Of a DNA stretch of 64,000 nucleotides, positions 54,406-64,000 are shown one piece after another; position 1 is the stretch's first letter; every line of letters starts with the position of its first letter. The notes beneath the pieces were generated by a model. That model was not told the DNA's origin. It saw only the letters and a list, made by a program, of their open reading frames with translations, and did not search any database. The stretch is from Pseudoneurospora amorphoporcata (Eukaryota; Ascomycota; Sordariomycetes; Sordariales; Sordariaceae). The DNA lies in the NCBI GenBank assembly GCA_033297205.1, contig MU859136.1:62001-126000 (forward strand), written 5' to 3'. Position numbers and translations under genes: made by a program.

Positions 54406-56674
54406 GGTAGACGAGTATAAGGAGGGCTGGGATGTTTATCTTAGTTGAGTCAAGAGGATGGTGATGTTCTTAGGAGTGTAGTTCCTCTTCGGGGACCTAT
54501 GCCATCATATACCTGTGTTCATCCCCATGTTGGTCCCCGAAGAGTACCTACATGCCACATGGCGACCTGGTCGCATTATTTGACAACGGCCGTAAGCTCA
54601 TGGTATGGATTGTTCATTGTGTGATGCCGAACTGGGGTTTTCGTCCCTGTAGGAGCTAACTGATACCGAAATGTAGACGGACCGGAGATTTTTGACGGCA
54701 GGCTCCAGATACGTACGGTGGCGTACCATCTAGGGAGAATGACAAGGGTATTGTGGGACAGCCGATCTGGATATCACCCGTTGTGTTTTGCATGTTTGGC
54801 AAAAAGGGGTTGCCGAAGTGCAAAAAGTCGGGTTGTTGGGTCTGTTGTAGCGCGGCCAGGCCCTGGAGAGTAACGGGATATGTTAGCGGTTTCAGGAAAG
54901 CAAAGACGTGGGAGGAAAGATAGGCAGAGCAGACAGAGCGTACGTCCACAGAGAGCCAGTGACGACTTGAGGAACAGCACCTGGTAGGTAGATCAGTAAT
55001 CTGGGCCTCAAGAACGGGCTCGGGAATTGCCGAGTGATTGGGTTGCAAATCAACGGTTGACGGAATGACGGGCTGATAGAACGTGGAAGCCACGGAGAGG
55101 AAAGGAATGGTCAAGAGTGAAAGCGAGGTTAAGGTTGCAGACGGTTACACGGGCGATCGGGTGCACCTGTCGCCTTGTAGATCGACGGTTGGATGTTGGC
55201 TGCGTTCACCCATCCGATCCGGCAGGTTGGCGCAGCTAACGATGCCTGTTCTCGATGGATTTGTAGTCCAAGGTTGCACACCCTCCCCCTGACAGGGACA
55301 ACGTCCGAACGCCAAATTCCTTCTAGAAAACTTGCATGCATTCCTCTCGATATTACGTGCATGGAACCGGGGCTTCTTTGGGGGTCGGTGCAACCCTTGT
55401 CCTTGCCATCATTCACGGCATGGCCCATAAGGAGGCCGTTATACCTGACCCCAAGTATGTTTGCTTGTCCTGATCAAGACATTCGCACGTTTCAGCTCGC
55501 AGTTGTCCGTTGGGGGAAGGTCGCCAGACGGGAGAATCGATCAAGGACGGAGGTGAGGCCGGTAGGAAGAATGGAGTCGCCGAGGAGATTGCTTGGTAGT
55601 AATATCTGCCAGAACACTATCATCAGCTGCGGCTCCGTGGGCAGTAATATCGACGATGCATGTTGGGGGGAACAGAGACGGTCCAAGAACCACGTGGTGA
55701 GTGTCGTCCACTGCTCTCGGTCTTGGGAGAACTTGCAATGACGGCTATGGCCGGGGTAGGTCGCAGGAGCTGCAGGGAGTCCAAAGTTGCGCTTTGCGAG
55801 TTGTCTCGATTGTTTGTTGGCTTCCCCTTGAAGGATGCCTGGACTGTTAGAATGCGGCGGCCACCGTGACTTGTTGCGTTTCGGGTCTTTGTCGACGAGT
55901 AGTAATCAGGACGACAGCGTTTGGAGGACATTATTCAGCCGAGATCTACGAAGAGATGGAAGCGCGGGGGTTTAGCAGGATGGCAGATGACAACGTGGGA
56001 AAAAGAGACGGAACAACACCTACGTAACAGTGTAGAGATGGAAGATCTGAGTCGGCTTCAATCAAGTTGAATTGAGCGGCATTTGTCTTTTCTTCTTTTT
56101 CTTCTTCTTTTTTTGCGGAGTGATCCGAGCACCACACAGCCCAGCATTTTCGGTTGGTGGCGGCGCGAAGAAGGAAACGAAAGAGCAAACGCATGGAACT
56201 TCAAGCTTCCATAAAAGCGGAAGGAACAAAGGGTACCTCTACAAGCCCCGGCTACGGACGGATGCTTCCAGGCAGCAGTGCATGTCCAAGACAGACAGAC
56301 AGACGCGGCAGGAACACTCGACTCCAACATCTCCCGATCCAGAAAAACAACAACCCAACAACAATCAAAGTCTGCCGAAGCGGTACTGACCAGGCATCGA
56401 CCGTTTCGCACCGTACAGTGTTGCCCAAGTAACGCGACAAAGAACCGATCGACTCTCCGACTTGTACAAACATGCCCCCCAACAGCAAGTCAAACAAGTT
56501 CGACCGTTGTGTTTCAGATCCATCGATGGCTTTCGACGCCATCCTTTACTTCCGCTATTTGTTCCAGCACCGCAGGCCATAACTAATCGCAAGATTTCTC
56601 CGACGTCCTCCGCATTCCTTTGCCCAAACCATCAGCTAACCTTCTCCTCGACAGACCGCCCTGAACAGACCACT
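54406..56674. other. 2.3-kb region with unresolved minus-strand coding signals
   Basis: No gene I can define with confidence. Several minus-strand stretches have plausible splice signals, but none gives a recognisable protein. A plus-strand ATG ORF (55193..55741, 182 codons) competes on the opposite strand. One minus candidate is listed separately. This could hold a diverged lineage-specific gene or a decaying one. Confidence 0.4.
54656..55114 (-). CDS. possible exons of a small lineage-specific protein
   Basis: Open minus frame interrupted by a good intron at about 54955..54863: donor GTACGC after CACTGGCTCTCTGTGGAC, branch CGCTAACA, acceptor CTCTCCAG. The intron is spliced between WLSVD and GLAALQQTQQPDFLHFGN. 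A further donor GTACGT follows DGTPP. There is no ATG at the upstream edge, so the first exon is missing or elsewhere. No family recognised. Confidence 0.28.
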   Translation of the reverse strand: MTIPFLSVASTFYQPVIPSTVDLQPNHSAIPEPVLEAQITDLPTRCCSSSRHWLSVDVRSVCSAYLSSHVFAFLKPLTYPVTLQGLAALQQTQQPDFLHFGNPFLPNMQNTTGDIQIGCPTIPLSFSLDGTPPYVSGACRQKSPVRLHFGIS

Positions 56675-57612
56675 TTAGTTGATCAATCCAAAAAACTTCA
56701 ACATCACCTGTTCATTCGTCGGTGCCACATGCCCCACGCCTGCGCCCATATACCCAACCAGTTTGCTGCCATCTCCATACACAATCTGTGTATACGCCTG
56801 GCTCGGGATGCCAGTGACATTCTTCGAGAATTCCACTCCCAAGACATTCGACCACTGCTTCAAGGCTTCCATCGCACACCTCGGATACACCAGCGTGTCG
56901 GCGGCGCCATGGATAATCTGCATCCTTGGTCTGCGTCCCGTATATCCGGGGTAAGAATTCCTCACAAAGTTGCCCCATTCCTGCGGAGTGTGCTGCAGGC
57001 CCCTGGCGCAGGTCTGGTTGGATGAGAAAGGAGTAGCCGACTCGGCGCCTGCGAAGCAAGCGTGCGCAACGCCCGAGTACGCAGCTCCGGCCTCGAACAC
57101 CTCCGGGTAAGTGCCCGCGAGGACGTTAGTCATCATAGCGCCGGAAGAGGTGCCCATCACATAGACACGCGAAGCGTCGGCCTTGTATTTGGCAATGGTG
57201 TAGTTCACCATGGCAACGATGCCGAGGGAGTCGCCCCCGGCCCCATGCGTGAGAGAGGCAGAATCGTTAACACCCCAACAGTTGGACATGTTGGGTGTTC
57301 CGGGGTAGATGAGGATGAAGCCGTTTTGGTCAGCGTAGGAGGGAAGGCGTGTGCCCGAGTACCAGGAAGGAGCGGTGCCGCCACAGCCGTGGAGCTGTCA
57401 TTGCCTCGTTAGCACCGCGTTTTTCTGGAGAGGAGGGAAGTAGAGGTACTCACAGCTACAATGATGGCGGGCTTTGTGGCCAGCTTGTCAGGGACGTAGG
57501 TGTACATCTGGATCTTGGTTGGGTTACTGCCCCAGTTCGTCACCTGTTGCAGCGAGGCACAGAGGCCCGTGGCCGCGGTGACGGCGAGGCCAAAAAGTGT
57601 TTTGGCCAACAT
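56675..57612 (-). CDS. secreted carbohydrate esterase family 1 (acetylxylan/feruloyl esterase)
   Basis: Exons 57612..57454 and 57394..56675 give 292 residues. It removes acetyl or feruloyl groups from plant xylan; which one cannot be told from sequence alone. A signal peptide (MLAKTLFGLAVTAATGLCAS) leads into QQVTNWGSNPTKIQMYTYVP. The oxyanion-hole region is ALHGCGGTAPSWYSGTRLP. The nucleophile is Ser136 in YVMGTSSGAMMTN, and the catalytic His sits near the end in GAGVGHVAPTNEQ, with IIHGAADTLVYP holding the likely Asp. The mature enzyme is the catalytic domain alone; no cellulose-binding module follows. The intron donor is GTGAGT and the acceptor GACAG. Confidence 0.92.
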
Positions 57613-59255
57613 GGTGAAAAGGGTGAAGGAAGTAGTCGAGGTATTAGTAGATAATGATGGCTAACTGCTTGCTTTCCCCACATTCTCGATCCGAACTGGC
57701 ATGGCGCCAGACCATTTATACTTCACTCATCATTGCGGCCACGAATCTAACATGGTCCTCCTCGACAACGTTTTCACGATTCGTGTGCATAAAACGCCTG
57801 GTCCAATCGAAGTGGCCGTCCAACAGCGAAACTCCCAACTAGGCAAACTCCGAAAACTCCGTAAGCGATGTTGGCCTCGTGTCAGGGAACGGGAATCTCG
57901 AGGTACATTCGGCAAAACAAGATACACGCACAGATGGCGGGTAAATGCCCTCGTCAACCCGTCACAACGTCGTATTTCCCCAACTGTGCAGTGTCGCCCA
58001 GATCTTGGTATGGTACCCCAGAGCGTCCAAATAACCTTTTGACTTTTCGGAGCCAAAGAGCCGCAGCTTCGGCAAGTGGTGTCGGTAATTGGGAATAGCC
58101 TCACCGTTGACACTCGTCTGTCATTGGCGTGGAAGCAGACTAGATGACTTCAGCCATGCTTCGTTTTAATGCCAGTGCATTGAAGCAACACCTAATCCCC
58201 AAGAGGGGCTTGACGAGATGATCTGACCAAATCTCTAGCGCTGTATCTTCCGTCTTTCTCCTGTCATGGGGAGTACCTTTCCCCATTCCCTGGCTAGAAA
58301 CTTCAGTGTCATGCTGGTAAATGTCATTCGTGGGGAAGGACACTCTGTTCCATTTGCCGCTGACTGTATCCGAAGTGACAGCGATGGGAGCCAGCAATTA
58401 TCGAGCGTATCATCCATATGGATCGGTTTATTGTGGGTGAAATGCGGACCATCACATTTTGCAAGTCCGTGTATCCGGAAGGCGAGCTATCAACAGTTCC
58501 GGAGTAGATGTTACACACCCACATCTTGTTGAATCGACTGGCGTCGACTCCCTCCTGCACATTCACCGTCTGTTTTCATGATGGCAACTTGTCCCACTTT
58601 CATCTGGACTGTTGCACGCCCTTCGTCAAAGTTGCGGCCAATTCCAAGGTTCAAGATGAGTGTGCCTTCAAGAGTCTATGGAAGTGTTTGGACATGGACG
58701 CATCAACACCAACGGGGGTTCCGACATCGCCATGCAGGTCCAGTGACCAGGGACCTGTACCTATTCATACTCTCAGCCAAATAGCCCTTTGACGTTATTC
58801 CTTGGTTGGTTTTGGCCAGCGCTTCGCCGACCGCGCCGTGCCAACATGGGGAACCCCTTGTTCCCTATTCCCAAGCTTTGAGCGACCAACTGGGAATTGT
58901 TGACTGCACTTTTTATACTTGCGCGGGTTTAACAATACCAGCAACGGCGACATCGAGGCGGAAGCTATAAGGGCGCTGGCAAGTTCGTAGTTTGTTGCGT
59001 TATTCTGTCCTGTCAGACACACTTGTTGCCATCCCTCATTCGTTGACCTTCGTTACTTCTTCTCGTCTTCTCGAAACACTTTTCTTGATCTGTTACAGTG
59101 CCTGAACTTGATTCCTCCGTATTTCTTTCAGCTGTTGTGCTGGCCGGATTGAACCATCTCAGTTGGCTACTGGATAGCCCGAGACCTTGTCTCTGACCCC
59201 TGCGCAACAATGTTCCGTCAACCACTCCCATCAGCAATCTTGCCTTAAAGCGGAG
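57613..59255. other. divergent intergenic region, no supported gene
   Basis: About 1.6 kb between the esterase and the secreted-protein gene. Only short ORFs without conserved features. Confidence 0.5.
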
Positions 59256-60020
59256 ATGTCTCTCCCGTGTCGTACCTTCCTTTCCTTCCTCCGCATAGGA
59301 CAGGCCTTCCTCTCAGCCTTGACCTTGAGCTTGCCTTCCACAGCAATCGCCCTTCCCGCACCAGAACCCGGTTCCGTAATCGGATCCCTTCCATCGGCTG
59401 TCTCCCAGGTCGCGAAAGATCTTAACGGACGCGATCACCACGGTCCGACCAACACAACTGGGGGCGGCGCTTGCTTCAAAACGGCATACCCATCTCTCTC
59501 CGCCTCCCCCGACAAGCAGGTCCCGTACATCATGTCCCTCGTATGCCCCGAACACGGACTCGTAAACGGCACAGATATAGCTTTCATCATCCCCAAGGAC
59601 GCCATCGGTGTCGGTGCTTGCACCCTTTTCTTTGCTCTCCCCCCGCCGTCGGCGAACGTAACCGGTAAAGCTAGAATTGATATCCGGTCCATCGACGGAC
59701 CTGCGCCAGGGGGTTTGGCTGGGACATTTTCTATTCCCGAGGCAGGAGCAGGGCCTGGAAATGGGACCACGGCGTCCAAGAAGAACAAGAGACACAACGG
59801 AGAGCAACACGGGGATACCGATAAACCGGAGGGAAACGCGCAGGATCAATGTGGTGATAAATGTGGAAAGGCAAGGGACATCAATAGCTTTCCGTGCAGA
59901 GAGAAGATGGCGTTTAGCTTGTCGGTCAATAATGATGATGGGAAATACAAGAACGGGAATGAAGTGAGCTTTTTGGAGGGAGAGGGGAGTGGGTTTTGGA
60001 TTAGGTATGGGTGCCGATGA
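59256..60020 (+). CDS. small secreted protein, unknown function
   Basis: Single exon, 254 residues. The signal peptide is MSLPCRTFLSFLRIGQAFLS followed by ALTLSLPSTAIALPAP. The first half is a compact domain with Cys residues (GGGACFKTAYPSLSASP, IMSLVCPEHGLVNGTDIAFI, IGVGACTLFFALPPPS). A disordered basic/acidic linker follows (ASKKNKRHNGEQHGDTDKPE). The end is a Cys-containing domain (DQCGDKCGKARDINSFPCRE, FWIRYGCR). The even Cys spacing suggests disulfides. No family recognised; effector-like or wall-associated roles are possible but unsupported. First ATG chosen; upstream in-frame codons have no ATG. Confidence 0.72.
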   Translation: MSLPCRTFLSFLRIGQAFLSALTLSLPSTAIALPAPEPGSVIGSLPSAVSQVAKDLNGRDHHGPTNTTGGGACFKTAYPSLSASPDKQVPYIMSLVCPEHGLVNGTDIAFIIPKDAIGVGACTLFFALPPPSANVTGKARIDIRSIDGPAPGGLAGTFSIPEAGAGPGNGTTASKKNKRHNGEQHGDTDKPEGNAQDQCGDKCGKARDINSFPCREKMAFSLSVNNDDGKYKNGNEVSFLEGEGSGFWIRYGCR

Positions 60021-60310
60021 TTCGTTGTGAACTCTACTGGCCCTGAGAGGATGCAGTCATTCGGAATGTGGTACGTGGGTGTTGACTGGTTCCCCGGAGC
60101 AGCTGTGTCCTGTGTAATGGCCGGAGGAATGAGGGTGAGGAGACGAGACACTAGTGATCATGACCGGAAGGCGGGTGCTGGACACTTCGGTAGCTAGAAG
60201 TAATGAAGGGAAAGATCGAGTGTTGGTGGAATTGAACTGATTCGTGATGTCGTGGCCTACATGAGATGCATTTTCAGTGCAATCCTAACCCTCGACCATC
60301 CAACCTGGCG

Positions 60311-60787
60311 TCAGCGATATTGCGGAAGTACTCCTAGCTTGAAGACAGAGGGACGCAGTCGGTAAAGCCGTTGATGGATGCCGTTGCTATGGGACCAACT
60401 ATTGGTCCTTTCTCCTTTGAGTATTGAGTACTCCGATATGGCATCGATGGTTGGGAAGGTGAAGGACGCAAGTTCGGCTTGGGCCATCGTCCATTGCGAC
60501 ATGGTGTGTTCTTGCGTTTTGACCAGCCACCAGTACTGCCCGGCGGAGAAGCGGTCGGCTAGCGTGACGGAAGAGTGCAGCAGCTTTTCGATGTGGGATT
60601 TGAGGGCATCTTTGCTTATGAGCGAGAATATGAATCGTTCGAGACGGATGCGCATTGGGTCGTTGTCTTTCCAGTCATCGTAGGAATTCCACCGGTCGAA
60701 GGGACGTTGTTTCTTGGGATGTTCGTGTGGAAGAGGGATGACGGAAGTGGACTTGTCAAGTCGGGGATTATCACGAAGGAAAGCCAT
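60311..60787 (-). CDS. ORF of 158 residues, possibly a 3' exon
   Basis: Open minus frame with ATG at 60787 (MAFLRDNPRLDKSTSVIPLP). It contains FDRWNSYDDWKDNDPMRIRL and a helical MAQAELASFTFPTIDAISEY that loosely recalls fungal aminoglycoside-phosphotransferase-like proteins. The ATG lies a few bases past a strong donor-like GTAAGT at about 60806, so the true gene may have an upstream exon (reading FRHLILLPGP) and a different start. The foldback element sits in its upstream region. Function unknown. Confidence 0.35.
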   Translation of the reverse strand: MAFLRDNPRLDKSTSVIPLPHEHPKKQRPFDRWNSYDDWKDNDPMRIRLERFIFSLISKDALKSHIEKLLHSSVTLADRFSAGQYWWLVKTQEHTMSQWTMAQAELASFTFPTIDAISEYSILKGERTNSWSHSNGIHQRLYRLRPSVFKLGVLPQYR

Positions 60788-61047
60788 GGTGGTGGTGACC
60801 ACTTACACGGGGCCAGGCAGCAGGATCAGGTGGCGAAACTGAATTAGCGTGTTGCTGATGCCAGAATCTGTTACTTCACAGCAAAGTTCTGTTGAGAATG
60901 GCTTGATCTTTGTATCTGAAGTTCGATCTATGTCCGTTTGGTGTTTTTTTTTTTGGTTTGAGAGTGACGGAATCAGAGGGGCGTAAGCATAAGGGGGAGT
61001 GCATGTGATGTTTACAACCACAAGTCCTACAACATGATGTAACCCGT

Positions 61048-61444
61048 CTCCCCGCCCACGAAATAAATGGCCCCGCAAAATGACCACTACCAAACTTCCA
61101 ACATCAACAACAGGGCGAAATGACCACCAAAATGAATGATTCTTATTGCTATCTAATGCCCAGTCATTGCTCCTTCTAATTCTATACAATCCTTAAGGAT
61201 TTGGGTATTGAATCGATCCAGGAATTGATTCTTTCTTGGGTTAAGGCCGCCCATCCTTCTTCAACTAGTTCTTTGACGATTGTGTCATCTCAACACGGCC
61301 TTTTCCGGAGGTATTGCTTTGGGGATTGCCATGCATTAGATAGCAATAAGAATCATTCATTTTGGTGGTCATTTCGCCCTGTTGTTGATGTTGGAAGTTT
61401 GGTGGTGGTCATTTTGCGGGGCCATTTATTTCGTGGGCGGGGAG
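61048..61444. mobile_element. 397-bp foldback element with 112-bp inverted arms
   Basis: Arms 61048..61159 and 61333..61444 are reverse complements with one mismatch in 112 bp. Each starts CTCCCCGCCCACGAAATAAA. CCCGT occurs directly outside both ends (61043-61047 and 61445-61449), consistent with a 5-bp target duplication. The 173-bp core (61160..61332) has no complete ORF. Nearly identical arms imply recent movement or conversion, or escape from RIP. The superfamily is not clear. Confidence 0.75.
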
Positions 61445-61674
61445 CCCGTCTACCATTGCTTTTGCGCGCAATCCCACGGCTTTGCGACCACCAAACGTCT
61501 TATCTTGGAATATCAACCCGACTCGAACCAGATATTACCATAACGACGCACTTATTGGGCTCTAGGGGTTGGTCCGACGCAGTGTCATGTCGTGCGGTAT
61601 GGTTGTGCGAGACCATCATTGCTTGTGGTATCGCAGATAAAAAAAGGCAAATGGAGTGATAGTTCCTAACGAGC

Positions 61675-61760
61675 GGTTGTATAGTGTAGCGGTTATCACT
61701 CCGGATTCTGAATCGCCTCAGAACATTCCGGCAACCCCGGTTCGATTCCGGGTACGACCT
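61675..61760 (+). tRNA. tRNA-Gln(CUG), copy 1, 14-nt intron
   Basis: Acceptor stem GGTTGTA/TACGACC, D arm with AGCGGTTA, anticodon stem CCGGA/TCCGG and loop TTCTGA plus T, giving anticodon CTG. The intron is 61712..61725, one base 3' of the anticodon as usual. T arm is CCCCGGTTCGATTCCGGG. A T5 terminator follows at 61761. Discriminator base is T. Confidence 0.95.
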
Positions 61761-61863
61761 CTTTTTGAACTTTTTTTGGTCTCTTTTTCTCGTTGGCGTC
61801 GCCAAGCTTGAGGCTTTTTTCTTAAGCCAAGATTTTTGCTGCCGCACAACAAGTCAATAACAA

Positions 61864-61948
61864 GGTTGTATAGTGTAGCGGTTATCACTCCGGATTCTGA
61901 TTCACATTGGACATTCCGGCAACCCCGGTTCGATTCCGGGTACGACCT
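61864..61948 (+). tRNA. tRNA-Gln(CUG), copy 2, 13-nt intron
   Basis: Mature sequence identical to copy 1. The intron is 61901..61913 with a different sequence (TTCACATTGGACA). Tandem with copy 1, about 100 bp apart. Terminator is a short T4. Confidence 0.95.
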
Positions 61949-61977
61949 GATCTTTTGCGATTTATGTTCCTAACGAA

Positions 61978-61999
61978 TTTTTTTTTTTTTTTTTTTTTT
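61978..61999. repeat. poly-T tract
   Basis: Run of 22 T about 30 bp after tRNA-Gln copy 2. Possibly a backup Pol III terminator or a retroelement tail. Confidence 0.85.
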
Positions 62000-62262
62000 C
62001 CTGCTTCCAGCAACAGCGAAGTTCATGGAAAGCATCATCACTCAAGATAGGATGACACACAATTCCGCGAGTGCGAATGAGGTACCTATCATGATGTGGG
62101 CAACAGGAAGGACATGATGAGAGGAAGATGCATCAACACTCTTTGCTGCAGGGAACGGAATTTACAGATCCAATCGTGCCTTCTCAACACTCATCTTGGA
62201 ATTAAACAGCACACTTGACATCTTTCCCAGGACATTAGCAACAAAAAGAGAATCAGGCCAGC

Positions 62263-62318
62263 TACTCGTCAGGGCTCGAAGCCATTAAGAGGACAGGCGA
62301 TTCGAGCCCTGAGGAGTA
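62263..62318. repeat. stem-loop repeat, second copy
   Basis: 18-bp inverted repeat TACTCGTCAGGGCTCGAA (62263..62280) and TTCGAGCCCTGAGGAGTA (62301..62318), one mismatch, 20-nt loop. It shares TACTCGTCNGGGCTCGAA and GGCGATTCGAGCCCT with the copy at 48406. Confidence 0.8.
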
Positions 62319-62352
62319 ACAAGCTGAAGCTGGAAAAAAAGGAAAAAAAGAC

Positions 62353-62437
62353 AGGTCGTACCCGGAATCGAACCGGGGTTGCCGGAATGGTCTGAAGACA
62401 TCAGAATCCGGAGTGATAACCGCTACACTATACAACC
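62353..62437 (-). tRNA. tRNA-Gln(CUG), copy 3, 13-nt intron
   Basis: Mature sequence identical to copies 1 and 2 but on the opposite strand. The intron is 62388..62400 with a third distinct sequence (TGTCTTCAGACCA). Minus-strand T7 runs follow the gene as terminator. Confidence 0.95.
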
Positions 62438-64000
62438 TTCACAAGCGGGTGGTGATTATTCATTGTTGAGCTGCGTGCTGGGAGTGCGCCTTCATCAACC
62501 CATGTATGCCCTAATCAAGGTGGAGATCGGGCATGTGGTGGACTTGTGCTTCGGACGGGACCCTGGGTAACGCACGATGAGGCCGAACGGGATGGCCCGC
62601 TCCGGATGGCCGAGACTCCACAGGGGTTCAAGCTGAGGATCGTCATGGGCAAAGCTATCGCAACGGGAATGCTTTGGCTGTCATCCCTTCTTTTAGCTTT
62701 GACTATCCGTCCGTTCCCAGATCCGATGGAGGCTGGAGGCGCCACTAAGGCCTGGAACAGAAGCCACGGGTATACCCTCCCGAGCGGCCCGCGGGGGGTT
62801 CTCGAAGCCGGCACGGGTTGATCATGTCTCTCATATTCAATGGATGGAAAATTTGTCTCTTGGAACGACCCGGAGGAGGTCACATGGCAGTTTTGCGCTG
62901 GTATGCGTGCGACTGTGACACAGGCTTGGCAGTGGTTCTTCAGCTCCTGGGACTCGGAACGAACGGGACTGTGTTTCATGTTTTCGTGACGGCGTAAGTA
63001 GGTAGAGTCGTCGAGTATCAATGGTATTGGCCACCACGCCGTAGCTAGCCACATATTCTCGGTCGGCCGTGGTTGTGAACAGGTTGTGAACAGGTTGTCG
63101 AGGTAGACGAAAGGTGTGCCCGGCCTGGAAAGCAACTGTTGGAACGCGACGTCGGGCCAATACATATGCTTTAGCAACAGCAATCTGTTTAAGCCAGCGT
63201 TGATGTCAGCATTTGCTCAGCCATAACCGAATATCTCTAGGGAGAGGCATTGAGTCGAGTGGAAGTGGTCGGATTGCAGGTTGGTAGTCGCCAATCCCTT
63301 GCACTCGGGACGCGGATCACGGTTGATGCCCATGGTCGAGCCTCGTGCCCAGGGGGAAGACGTTACGATTTGTGACTGGAGATTGAGCTTCTGGGCTGAA
63401 GGTACAGTAGCGAATGTTGGAGGAAGGGAAAGACGGTGGGAAGGACAAGAGAACAAACGAATTGCAATCGACAGGAGAGCAAGTGAAACAGTGACGAACA
63501 GACAGGGCGAGCACTTCCAGTTTGGGAAGGGCAACGGCAAGGCAGTGACTGGTCGGAACAGGTGGGGGGTGTCAATCATGTGCGACAGGGGCACGATAAG
63601 CGGAAGAGCCACTGTAAAATGCGCATCAGCCAGGAACCAACGCCAAGGAACTGCGAAGCTGTGGAGACACATTTCGAGAAAGCACAGCACGGACCCCTTC
63701 TCTCATTCTTGTGATGGACCATGGGGAAAAGGGGATAGTCGTTGTTGTTGTTGTTGCTGACATTTCGAGAATGAGATAGAAGGGTCTTGGAATTGCTACC
63801 TAGTCTAGTGTCCTGTGGTATCAGATCTTCATCTTGGGCTGATCGGGTGCTTGGTACATCCATCCTGGTCTCGGGCGCCAGTCTTGGAGGACTTTGTTGG
63901 ATAAGGAAGGAAAAGGACTGATGAGGGAGGGATGGATGTGCCGAGATTCGACTAATTGGGCCCTACCGTGGAGCTTGATATTTCATACCTAGTAGCGGTT
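62438..64000. other. right end, unresolved minus-strand ORFs
   Basis: No gene I can define. Minus-strand open frames occur at 63183..62515 (222 codons), 63690..63217 (157 codons) and 63863..63576 (95 codons, with an ATG at 63863). The middle one is hydrophobic (FVTVSLALLSIAIRLFS) and could be a membrane exon. They may be exons of one diverged gene, but I found no junctions that give a recognisable protein. Confidence 0.4.

Larger units (their letters stand above)
61949..62352. other. spacer between tRNA-Gln copies
   Basis: About 400 bp without an ORF. Holds the poly-T tract and the second stem-loop repeat. Confidence 0.6.

Noticed and set aside
55193..55741. 182-codon plus ORF with an ATG and Cys residues
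   Set aside because: No signal peptide or family, and minus-strand splice signals compete; left unresolved rather than called.
62515..63183. 222-codon minus ORF
   Set aside because: Start context poor and no conserved motif; may include fragments of a gene whose exons I cannot join.
1..64000. CRISPR arrays, operons, ribosome binding sites, phage genes
   Set aside because: The window is eukaryotic; tandem repeats seen are microsatellites without spacer structure.

Overview
This window is nuclear DNA of a filamentous ascomycete, most likely a Sordariomycete close to Neurospora or Sordaria. The evidence is intron-poor genes with short introns (about 55-150 nt, GTAAGT-type donors, CTAAC or CTGAC branch points), strongly C-ending codons in highly expressed genes, (TAGG)n/(CCTA)n tracts, and a dead transposon whose stop codons look like repeat-induced point mutation (RIP). 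No prokaryotic, CRISPR or viral features were seen.

Positions 1-44 kb are ordinary euchromatin, mostly conserved housekeeping genes. In order these are: RPS5 (5' end only, minus) divergent from RPS25; mitochondrial ADP/ATP carrier; histone-fold CENP-X/MHF2; a GPI-anchored cupredoxin-like wall protein; a cytochrome-b5-like membrane protein; a Cut12-type spindle pole body protein; a very large Gln/Pro-rich bromodomain protein (NuA4 Bdc1/BRD8 type); a small coiled-coil protein; a secreted aspartic protease; the ER Hsp70 co-chaperone Lhs1/GRP170; an intracellular GH13 alpha-amylase; a Ser/Thr-rich secreted protein; the ribosome-biogenesis factor SDA1; a histidine phosphatase with a C-terminal PCNA-binding (PIP) box; and an Atl1-like DNA-alkylation-damage sensor.

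Positions 44.5-49.9 kb are an accessory island. A Pol III tRNA-like gene is followed by a 2.6-kb pogo/Fot1-type DNA transposon with perfect 31-bp terminal inverted repeats. Its transposase carries several C-to-T-type stops and two nested insertions (480 and 244 bp), each flanked by a 4-bp duplication. Removing both brings the transposase fragments back into one frame. Two MITE-like elements, a stem-loop repeat and a 9-bp minisatellite follow.

Positions 50-60 kb hold lineage-specific genes: a small disordered protein, an ankyrin protein, a CE1 esterase and a secreted protein. Positions 60.3-62.5 kb hold a 397-bp foldback element (112-bp arms, 5-bp flanking direct repeats), three intron-containing tRNA-Gln(CUG) genes, and a second copy of the stem-loop repeat.

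The most interesting signals are the nested insertions, the foldback element, the stem-loop family shared between 48.4 and 62.3 kb, and the PIP-box phosphatase. Several stretches (1.4-4.8, 7.7-9.9, 21.6-24.0, 54.4-56.7, 62.4-64 kb) hold only unconvincing ORFs. Exon boundaries were inferred by hand from splice signals and conserved protein reading frames; no alignment or database search was run.
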